Source: Flavobacteriaceae bacterium (GTDB lineage Bacteria > Bacteroidota > Bacteroidia > Flavobacteriales > Flavobacteriaceae). From it: a stretch of DNA of 41,345 bases. Positions 23,716-31,100 of the stretch are shown here, in pieces. Positions within the stretch are counted from its first letter, which is position 1. The number at the start of each line of letters is the position of its first letter. The stretch lies in NCBI GenBank assembly GCA_013373105.1, contig JABXIJ010000062.1, positions 1-41,345 of the forward strand, given 5' to 3'. The notes beneath the pieces were generated by a model, which saw only the letters and a list, made by a program, of their open reading frames with translations, was not told the origin of the DNA and ran no database searches. Both the position numbers and the translations under genes were made by a program.

Positions 23716-24633
23716 ATGAGTTCTTCAAAAAAGAAGACTTTACTAAAAAAAGTATTTAGCTTATTATCAGTTGTAAGAGGTTACAATATTTTAATACTTG
23801 TAATTGCGCAATATTTAGCCTCAGTATTTATTTTTTCTCCAAAAAAATCTATTTCTGTTGTAGTTTTTGATGCACATTTATTGTATCTTATTATTGCTAC
23901 TGTTTGTGTAGTATCTGCAGGATATATTATTAATAACTTTTATGATACAAAAGTAGATGCTATTAATCGGCCTTTAAAAACTGGAATAGATAATTATATA
24001 AATCAAGAAACTAGATTAAGTTTATATTTTATTCTCAATTTTATTGGATTTTCTTTTGGTTTCCTAGTTTCTTTTAAAGCTGCTTTGTTTTTTGCAGTTT
24101 ATATTTTTGGAATTTGGTTGTATTCTCACAAGCTTAAAAAATATCCTTTTACAGGATTGCTATCTGCAACAGTTTTAACCATTTTGCCTTTTTTTGTGAT
24201 TTTTATTTATTACAAAAATTTCTCTAAAATTATATTTATTCACGCAATATTTCTCTTTTTAGTAATTATGGTTAGAGAACTTATAAAAGATTTGCAGAAT
24301 TTAAAAGGAGCATTAGCAAATAACTATAGAACTTTTCCAGTAGTATATGGAGAAAAAGCGACCAAAAAAATTTCATACTTATTACTACTAATTACTATAA
24401 TTCCTGTTGTTGTATTATTTAGCTATCCAGAGTTAAGTTATATGCGATATTATTTTTATTTAGCAGGTTTTACCTTAGTGTCAGTTGGCTTTTTCCTTTA
24501 TAAATCATCAGAAAGAAACGACTATAGAATTTTACACAATGTGTTAAAAGTTTTATTGTTGGTAGGTGTTTTATCTTTAGTTTTAATTGATACCTCTTTA
24601 GTACTAGAAAAGGTGATTAATCAGTTGAACTAA
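23716..24633 (+). CDS. UbiA-family prenyltransferase
   Basis: A 305-residue integral membrane protein with about eight helices. The first aspartate-rich motif is NNFYDTKVDAINRP (N-x-x-x-D-x-x-x-D) near residues 74-87, and the second is RELIKDLQNLKGA near 192-204; both bind the prenyl diphosphate through Mg. It transfers a prenyl chain to an unknown acceptor. Flavobacterial relatives are commonly labelled geranylgeranylglycerol-phosphate geranylgeranyltransferase; I cannot confirm the acceptor. Its location directly behind the mevalonate kinase ties substrate supply to use. The 5' end, MSSSKKKTLLKKVF, is basic as expected for the cytoplasmic side. Confidence 0.88.
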   Translation: MSSSKKKTLLKKVFSLLSVVRGYNILILVIAQYLASVFIFSPKKSISVVVFDAHLLYLIIATVCVVSAGYIINNFYDTKVDAINRPLKTGIDNYINQETRLSLYFILNFIGFSFGFLVSFKAALFFAVYIFGIWLYSHKLKKYPFTGLLSATVLTILPFFVIFIYYKNFSKIIFIHAIFLFLVIMVRELIKDLQNLKGALANNYRTFPVVYGEKATKKISYLLLLITIIPVVVLFSYPELSYMRYYFYLAGFTLVSVGFFLYKSSERNDYRILHNVLKVLLLVGVLSLVLIDTSLVLEKVINQLN

Positions 24634-24654
24634 AGGCTATTTAGAGTACCTTTG
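24625..24654 (+). promoter_or_regulatory. Promoter of the pseudouridine synthase gene
   Basis: TTG (24625-24627), 19 bases, then TACCTTTG (24647-24654): a close match to the Bacteroidota consensus at ideal spacing, 14 bases before the ATG. The promoter overlaps the end of the UbiA gene. Confidence 0.65.
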
Positions 24655-24668
24655 CAAAAAATTTAACA

Positions 24669-25493
24669 ATGAATTCTAATAAAAACTCGTCGCGAAGACG
24701 ACAAGATAGTAAATCAAGCAAACCAAAAGCTACTAAAAGAAATTTTAAACCCAATACTAAAAAAGTTGAAAAGAAAGAAGAATCAACTGGGGTAAGGTTA
24801 AATAAATACATTGCCAATTCAGGAATTTGTTCTCGAAGAGAAGCAGACACATTTATAAAACATGGTAGTGTAGAGGTTAATGGAAATTTAGTAACAGAAA
24901 TGGGTTATAAAGTACAACCTAATGATGTTGTTAAATTTGATGGAACTACAATTTCACCTGAACAAAAAAAATACATTCTACTTAATAAACCTAAGAACTA
25001 CATTACTACCATGGATGATGATAGAGGTAGAAAAACAGTAATGGATCTTATTGCAAACGCATCAAAAGAACGTATTTATCCTGTTGGAAGATTAGATAGA
25101 AATACAACTGGTTTATTGTTGTTTACAAACGATGGCGATTTAGCTAAAAAATTAACGCATCCAAAACACAATGTTAGAAAACTATACCACGCTTCTTTGG
25201 ATAGAAAATTAGATTTAAAAGATTTAGAAAAATTGAGAGGTGATGTTATTATTGAGGGTAGAAAAGTATTTATCGATGCAGTTTCTTATGTTGATGGGCA
25301 ACCAAAAACTGAAGTTGGAATAGAAATACATTCTGGTAGAAATAGAATTGTTCGTAAAATATTTGAGCATATTGGTTATAAAGTAGTAAAGTTGGACCGT
25401 GTTATATTTGCAGAACTCAATAAAAAGAACCTGCCAAGAGGTCGTTGGAGAGAGCTTACCAAACAAGAAGTGATTAACTTACAAATGAAATAA
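24669..25493 (+). CDS. Pseudouridine synthase, RsuA/RluB family
   Basis: 274 residues. The first 35 are a basic, Ser/Lys/Arg-rich low-complexity tail, common in this family in Bacteroidota. An S4 RNA-binding domain follows (VRLNKYIANSGICSRREADT to about residue 95), then the catalytic domain with LLNKPKNYITT and the signature PVGRLDRNTTGLLLFTNDGD containing the nucleophilic Asp. C-terminal motifs are KTEVGIEIHSGRNRIVRKIF and VVKLDRV. It should modify uridine in rRNA; RluB-like (large subunit) is likely, but the target site is not proven. A strong terminator follows directly. Confidence 0.92.
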   Translation: MNSNKNSSRRRQDSKSSKPKATKRNFKPNTKKVEKKEESTGVRLNKYIANSGICSRREADTFIKHGSVEVNGNLVTEMGYKVQPNDVVKFDGTTISPEQKKYILLNKPKNYITTMDDDRGRKTVMDLIANASKERIYPVGRLDRNTTGLLLFTNDGDLAKKLTHPKHNVRKLYHASLDRKLDLKDLEKLRGDVIIEGRKVFIDAVSYVDGQPKTEVGIEIHSGRNRIVRKIFEHIGYKVVKLDRVIFAELNKKNLPRGRWRELTKQEVINLQMK

Positions 25494-25498
25494 ACAAA

Positions 25499-25523
25499 AA
25501 CCCGAACATTTGTTCGGGTTTTT
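25499..25523 (+). terminator. Terminator behind the pseudouridine synthase
   Basis: AACCCGAACA (25499-25508) and TGTTCGGGTT (25511-25520) are perfect complements with the T run to 25523. Marks the end of the conserved isoprenoid region. Confidence 0.9.
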
Positions 25524-25525
25524 AA

Positions 25526-25539
25526 GTGGTGCCTCCAGG
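25526..25539 (-). other. Fragment resembling the 3' end of a tRNA (possible att remnant)
   Basis: Read on the minus strand the 14 bases are CCTGGAGGCACCAC: a possible 3' T-stem strand (CCTGG), acceptor strand (AGGCACC) and discriminator A. From memory this resembles the 3' end of a flavobacterial tRNA-Phe, but I cannot check it. The 5' part of a tRNA is absent. tRNA 3' ends are the usual attachment sites of tyrosine-recombinase elements. Fourteen bases may also match by chance. Confidence 0.35.
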
Positions 25540-25927
25540 TGAATTTTAGGTTTACTTTATTTTACTTTAACTTAACTTAAGTATTTCTAAAACATTATTA
25601 TAATGGCTATAATGTTCTAAAAAAGTAAAGAGAAATCAAATGAAATAACAAGGGTTTAAACCTGCGGCGCAACCTCTCGAGCAACCGATATTCTCGCTAT
25701 ATATTGCATAAATCATTTCATTTAAGAAATATATTTAACGTTCAAAGGTGAACAAAGAACTTCGTTCGATTTAGTTTGAAAAAATCAAAGAAGTACTTAT
25801 TGGAAAGTAGGTATCAATAAGGTTTTAATTAACTAAAATTTATTCTAAATTCTAGTGAAATCTACTTAAAAATTAATCGAACTCAGGTTTAAAATCTTAG
25901 ACGATAGAAAACCTTACACTTTTTAAC

Positions 25928-25945
25928 CGCAAAGAGCGCAAAGAA
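25928..25945. repeat. 9-bp tandem repeat (CGCAAAGAG CGCAAAGAA)
   Basis: Two adjacent copies differing in one base, preceded by TTTTTAAC. I recall this kind of sequence (minus strand CTTTGCG repeats) as frequent between genes in Bacteroidota genomes; function unknown. Confidence 0.6.
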
Positions 25946-26035
25946 TTTAGGGTGTTATGGTTGCTGTTGTAATTTTTAAACAAGAGAAGCCCCACTCTTT
26001 CAAACGGAATATTATCTTCTTATCCTATTAAGTAA

Positions 26036-26068
26036 CCCCTGGGTATCCCCTGAGTATCCCCTACCTAT
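26036..26068. repeat. Three 11-bp tandem repeats (CCCCTGGGTAT type)
   Basis: CCCCTGGGTAT, CCCCTGAGTAT and CCCCTACCTAT follow each other without gaps. The CCCCT and TAT parts are constant. GC content is high against an AT-rich background. Confidence 0.8.
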
Positions 26069-26087
26069 CTTATTGTTCGATAAGTGG

Positions 26088-26122
26088 ATATACTAATTTA
26101 ACTCCGCGCTAAATTAGTATAT
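26088..26122. repeat. Perfect 13-bp inverted repeat with GC-rich loop
   Basis: ATATACTAATTTA (26088-26100) pairs fully with TAAATTAGTATAT (26110-26122) around the 9-base loop ACTCCGCGC. There is no T run, so it is not a plain terminator. Possible uses are a small REP-like or MITE-like element, a protein-binding site or an RNA hairpin. Confidence 0.75.
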
Positions 26123-26259
26123 TAAATCTAACTCTTAGAAATAGGACTACATTTTAAACTAAGTATTTTCTCTCTTCATTCAGTGATAAGGAGAAAGAGT
26201 TTAAAAGTAAGTAATTAACAACATACCACTTTGGTTTGACTTATTACAATAATTTCTTT

Positions 26260-26379
26260 TTATTCAAGTATTATCTTGGAATCCAATTTTTCGTATTTTT
26301 TAAAAATGGAGTAGAAATTGGATTTAGAATTAAATCCAGTTTTTTCAGCAATATAATTTAGGTTATACTTCAATTTGGT
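26260..26379 (-). pseudogene. Remnant of an AraC-type HTH domain (39 codons)
   Basis: Directly behind the stop codon of the regulator gene (26380-26382), and in the same frame, 39 sense codons end in TAA at 26260-26262. They read TKLKYNLNYIAEKTGFNSKS and then NFYSIFKKYEKLDSKIILE. This is the characteristic second helix-turn-helix of Bacteroidota AraC regulators (I-A-x-x-x-G-F-x-S-x-S-x-F-x-x-x-F-K-K). It has no start codon. The intact gene in front already carries two HTH units with normal AraC spacing, so this looks like the leftover C terminus of another regulator that once occupied the locus, or a third unit cut off by a nonsense mutation. Confidence 0.75.
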
Positions 26380-27963
26380 TTATTCTAGTATTTTTTTTTG
26401 TATTTTTTTAATGTACTCTTCAGAGTAACCTGTAATATTTGATAATTCTTTTATGGTCTTAAATTTATTAGATTTTAAATTAAGAAGATATTTGCGTTCC
26501 TTTTCAATAACTTTTCCTGGAGTTTCATTTAATATTTTGCATAGTTTTCTGTAAGAAATTTTGAAGTTTTCTTTAATTGATTCTGTAGTTACCGTATTTA
26601 TGTTTTTTCTGATATATTGTCTAATTAACTCTTTAGTTAATTTTTCCTGAACAACTGTTTTATTGTTTTTTTGTATAAGCTTATAACTTAAAAATATAAT
26701 AATCAATATGGAAGTAAATAATATGTAGTAGATGAAACTTTTTGTATTAATATTTTTATTTTTCTGATTATTAGTTGTTTTTAACTTATAGAAATCATCT
26801 AAACTAACGCTATACAGACCAGAGACAGATCCTGCATAAATAGAATCTCCAATTTTTTCTAAACTGTATTTGTTAAATTCTTCATTTAATATTTTGAATT
26901 CCTCTAAATTTTTTAAGTTAAGTTTATACATTCCATTATCTGAAGTTAATACCAATGAGTTATTTAGAGGTAGTATGTTATGGTATGCTGATGTGTTTTT
27001 AATTATTTGGCTTGTTCGAGTATTTCTAATTAACCCAATTTCACTAGCACTTATATAGTATATATCATTACTATTTTGTTCTATGGTGATGTCGATAATT
27101 GGCTCCTTGAAATCTATTAAAGTTTCATGATTTAAATCATTATTAATAACCTTTAATTTGTTATCTAAAAGATAAAGGATTCTCCCATCTTCAGGGTATT
27201 TATGAATTATTTTTAATGTACTAGATCTGTCATTTGTCTTTGAGGAGTCTATTAACTCTATATTTTTTAAGTCTGTTTTCCATAGTCCTTTATTGGTAAG
27301 TATTAGATAGTTGGTGTTTCCAAGAGTAACTATATCTGAACCATATCCAATACTTTTTTTATTAATTCTTATTTCACCAATAACAGAAGAATAATACTTA
27401 AGTGTGTCATTAGAAGCAACAAACATGCCATCATATAATACAAAAGTCTGCCCGTTTAATTGTCTTATTTTCCCTGAAGAATAACTAGGGAAATCTTCCA
27501 TTAATTTAAGTTTTGAATTAAAAATGCCACTGTAGGTAGCAATGAAATCTTTAGAAATAGCCCGAACACTTTTGTTATCAAGTTTTTTACGAAACAGAGT
27601 TTTAGTATATATAACCAACTTTTGATCTAAAATTTGGTAGTGAAAATCGTTGTGTGTCAAAGAATAATTTAATTCATCTGATTCAATAAGTTTACTAGCA
27701 AAACTTTCAACAGTTTTTTTTTCTTTAATGTTATATCTAGCCCATCTTTTGATTTTAGGATTTACAAGGTTTAGTTTATTTTCTTTTAATTGAAATAAGC
27801 CTTTATCAGTAGATAAGAAAATTTTTTCATCTACTTTAATTAAATTAAAGGCTAAAAATGGCGATTCATTGTAGGAACTTATTACTTCTTCCAGTTTGAA
27901 CCCAGATGGAGATGATAGTTGTAATGCGATAAAATTTATTGATATATAGATTATTTTTAGCAT
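26380..27963 (-). CDS. Membrane one-component regulator: propeller-like sensor, TM, AraC-type HTH
   Basis: 527 residues. The N terminus (MLKIIYISINFIALQL) is signal-like. Residues about 20-400 contain repeated short blades such as IFLSTDKGLFQLKEN, LILTNKGLWKTDLKN, LVLTSDNGMYKLNLKN and IYAGSVSGLYSVSLDD, which resemble beta-propeller repeats of Bacteroidota sensor proteins. One membrane segment (FIYYILFTSILIIIFLSYKL) lies near 406-426. The cytoplasmic tail has two HTH units with AraC spacing, ESIKENFKISYRKLCKILNE and TIKELSNITGYSEEYIKKI. No histidine kinase or receiver domain is present, so sensing and DNA binding are in one chain. It is divergent from the giant secreted-protein operon, its likely target. 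Ligand and target are inference. An in-frame HTH remnant follows its stop. Confidence 0.75.
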   Translation of the reverse strand: MLKIIYISINFIALQLSSPSGFKLEEVISSYNESPFLAFNLIKVDEKIFLSTDKGLFQLKENKLNLVNPKIKRWARYNIKEKKTVESFASKLIESDELNYSLTHNDFHYQILDQKLVIYTKTLFRKKLDNKSVRAISKDFIATYSGIFNSKLKLMEDFPSYSSGKIRQLNGQTFVLYDGMFVASNDTLKYYSSVIGEIRINKKSIGYGSDIVTLGNTNYLILTNKGLWKTDLKNIELIDSSKTNDRSSTLKIIHKYPEDGRILYLLDNKLKVINNDLNHETLIDFKEPIIDITIEQNSNDIYYISASEIGLIRNTRTSQIIKNTSAYHNILPLNNSLVLTSDNGMYKLNLKNLEEFKILNEEFNKYSLEKIGDSIYAGSVSGLYSVSLDDFYKLKTTNNQKNKNINTKSFIYYILFTSILIIIFLSYKLIQKNNKTVVQEKLTKELIRQYIRKNINTVTTESIKENFKISYRKLCKILNETPGKVIEKERKYLLNLKSNKFKTIKELSNITGYSEEYIKKIQKKILE

Positions 27964-28113
27964 TTGAAAAATTTTATCTTTTTTAACAAAGATATAACTT
28001 ATTTTTTGTTTTAAAAATTATGAGTTTTTTTTCAATTTTGCAGGTTTATTTAATTAGATGAATTCAATTCATTAAAAATAAAGTAAGTTTTATTAATTAT
28101 TAAGGTTACAGAG
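27964..28113. promoter_or_regulatory. Divergent promoter region with two inverted repeats
   Basis: 150 bases between the regulator and the giant gene. On the minus strand TATCTTTG (27987-27994) is a full TAnnTTTG element for the regulator. It forms half of an inverted repeat, TATCTTT (27975-27981), 6 bases, AAAGATA (27988-27994). On the plus strand CAATTTTG (28033-28040) is a one-mismatch -7 candidate. ATGAAT-TCA-ATTCAT (28058-28072), a second inverted repeat, lies between it and the giant gene. Both repeats are candidate operators. Confidence 0.45.
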
Positions 28114-31100
28114 ATGAGTATATTTTCAATTAGATTTATATTGTTGAAAACACTACAAATAGGTTATGTATTGCTTTCAAGACATATTTTATTGCTAATG
28201 TTTTTTGTATCTCTAAAGTTGTTTTCCCAGTTACCCCCTCATCCTCAACTGAATGCGAATAACAAGCATGCGGTTGTTGGCGCCTACCATAAGTATGATT
28301 GGGTTCATCCAAATCAGTATGATTTTCTTTCTGGTAGCCCAAAAAATACCACGGCAAATAAACTCAGACTTCAGGTATACTATTTTACTCTTTTCGATAG
28401 GGAGGAACTTTTATTTACCTATACTAATATGCCTTCAGAGTTTAATGATCTATTTGTATTTAGACCTAGAAGGAGCTATGCTAGAAAGGGAGAAGGTGCA
28501 CCTTATGGTAGAGGATTTCCGGCTTCTTCTCAGTATGAGATTCGCACATATTATGGAAAATCAACTACATTTTTCCCTCCTACCTGGGAAAAGCAGAATT
28601 TAAATTGGCCATTTGGCTCATCTGGCACATCTTCCTTTTTATCCCAATATTATGCTGACTTTTATCCTGAGGCGCGCGAATCCAATTCGGGAGAAAATTC
28701 TTACAGTCTGACTGGTGCATATTGGAGTCAGATGTATCGTCATAAGAATTCCTCACATTCATTACCAACGCGATGGAATTATGGACCTGGTCGTGGTTCT
28801 ATCCCAAATCAGAGAGATCCTATCGTAGAATATTTTATTCCTGACGCTTTTTGGACCGATCATGATTATTTCCGCATGGAAACATTTTCTGCATTAATGC
28901 CTAATACAGGTCGTTGGTATAATACTCCTAATCCATATATGGACCCTAATTATAGAATCATTTTTGGTGGTGACTGGGGGAGCTATATTTTTAGTCAGAA
29001 TTCCTACATTTTTCCTTTTGTAAATCAATCTGGGCAAAAAGTTACTCTCTTAAATAATTCCCCAGTTCCTTATGATTTTGGGATGCAAGGAGCTTATTCG
29101 AATAGCGAGAGTTTCTTTAGTTCCTTCGCACAAGATAAAGAGGGTGATTTGTTAATTTATAGATGGGAGCCTATTGTTGATATTACCAATGGACTCAATA
29201 GATTCAATGGTAAAACCGACAGCTATCCCGAACGATATGGCGCAGATCAAACCTTTAACCATTTACTAATTTATACAGATGGTTATTCTACATCAAATCC
29301 AATAAAGTATGATCCTGATTTTGACCCGGATATTACTGACGATTTTTATATTAATCCGTACAGTGGAAGCGTAAAGTTTTTTAACGAGCCAGACCCAACA
29401 AATCGTCAATTACGTTTAGCATCAGTTGCTATTGACCAGTATAAGGATGGTCAACTAATTGGAACGATTCAAAATATCATCCCCTACTTTCCCCAACCTT
29501 TCGAAGGTGGTAATAAGCGTCCTCTTATTTCTTTTACTTCAGATCAAAACATAGAAACGAAAACATCTTTTGATTTCGATACAGACATAGATTCGAAACC
29601 TGATTTAATAATTCCAAATTGGTCCAAAAACCCAAACGAAACAAGAAATAGGATTTCTCATAAACAGGTTAATAATAATGGAGAAGTCCTTTTGCATGCT
29701 ATGGATGTTGAGGAAGGGGGAAATATCAAGTTTACAATTAATTATAGTGACCCGGATAACGATAATGTTACAATTCAAATTATCCCTGTAATACCCGATC
29801 TTTTCGATAGATATCCTTGGACTTTGACTGATGACGGAAATGGATCTGCTGAATTTGAATGGGACGTTCCGTTAGATATCTCTGAGTTTTCCTCTCTCCA
29901 AAGTTACTCTTTTATGTTCATGGTGTATGCAGAAGACAATGGTGGGATATTAAATGATCTGAATGGTCAAAACATTGAACCTTTTTCAATTACCGTGCAT
30001 GATGGTCCAGGTGTTGTTATCTCAAGTACATTAGTAACTACCGGAGAGACCACGAACGACCAATCAATTCCTATAAGAATTGATTTAACCAATATTGAAT
30101 CAAGTGAATCAGGTTCGCTCGTCTTTGAGCTTGAAGAGGATGATTTTATAATAACCAATGCCTCTATTTCAGATTTAGAAAAAAGTGAAGACGGAAGGTT
30201 CTATACTGCAACTTTAAATCCAGGAACGGACCCTGAGTCCGCTCCTGTGAGCACATCTATTAAGTTGCCTAGAAATGTATTTAATCTTACCAAGACTGGA
30301 GGTCATGGGATCAATACCGTTGAGGTACCAAATTCTGAATCAAACCTTTTCGAATGGACCTCGAATCAGATCAGACCTACGGTTGAGTTTGAGTTTTTTG
30401 ATTCTAGTGGGAATTCTCTTTCTAATAATGTTAAAAATAATAGTCCTTATATAGTTGGTAAAGTAATTCCTTCGGTTTTAACTGACAATTTCGCATTAGG
30501 GGATATTTCTCTGGTAGCAGAAAATGCTTCAATCGGTGGATTTAGTAAAGTTGTTGGGATAGACCAAACCTATTATACATTTAAAATTTCTGCCGATGAT
30601 AATACTGAAGGAACTGTTAAATTTTCGATTGATGCAAATGTATTTTCTGATAATATTGGAAATCAAAATTTAGAGGGTAATCTGGTTGGTGACAATTCAG
30701 TTAAGTTATTTGAATGGAGTTTTGATAGAAATCGACCATCCGTTACCATCTCAAATCCGTTTGAAAACGCTACAGAAGCTACAAATGATCTAACAGGACA
30801 GATTGTATTTAGTTTAAGCGAAGCGATTAGTTTTCAAGGTAATACTTTAGATGAAGTTGCGAATTCCACTGAATTAAGTACCAAACTAATAGGAAGTTTA
30901 AACACCAGCACTACTAACGCCTATTTCACTAATTTTTCATACAACGTCAATACGCCGAATCAATTTACAGCTACTGTCAATCATTCTGGAGGGAACCGAA
31001 CGGCCACCCTGATTTGTCCTGAAGGAGTCTTTTTAGATCTATATGGTAATAAGTCAACTGAAGAAACTTCTTCTCACAGTTATAACTTAAATCTGCCAAG

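Larger units (their letters stand above)
25524..26259. other. Gene-free stretch of about 740 bases with several small repeats
   Basis: No convincing gene is open here on either strand, and stops are dense in all frames I read. It holds, in order: a tRNA 3'-end-like fragment (25526-25539), an AT-rich stretch, a patch with higher GC (CCTGCGGCGCAACCTCTCG near 25669), a short inverted repeat CTTATTG/CAATAAG (25796-25821), a 9-bp tandem repeat (25928-25945), three 11-bp repeats (26036-26068) and a perfect hairpin (26088-26122). The mixture looks like a scar of insertions and deletions between the housekeeping region and the giant-gene cassette. An undetected small RNA cannot be excluded. Confidence 0.7.

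Noticed and set aside
25524..26259. CRISPR array in the gene-free stretch
   Set aside because: The repeats are 9-13 bases, adjacent or single, with no spacer pattern and no cas genes in the window.
26280..26337. Inverted repeats AATCCAATTT/AAATTGGATT and GGATTTA/TAAATCC as a terminator of the regulator gene
   Set aside because: They have no T run on the minus strand and lie within the coding remnant of the AraC HTH, which explains the sequence better.
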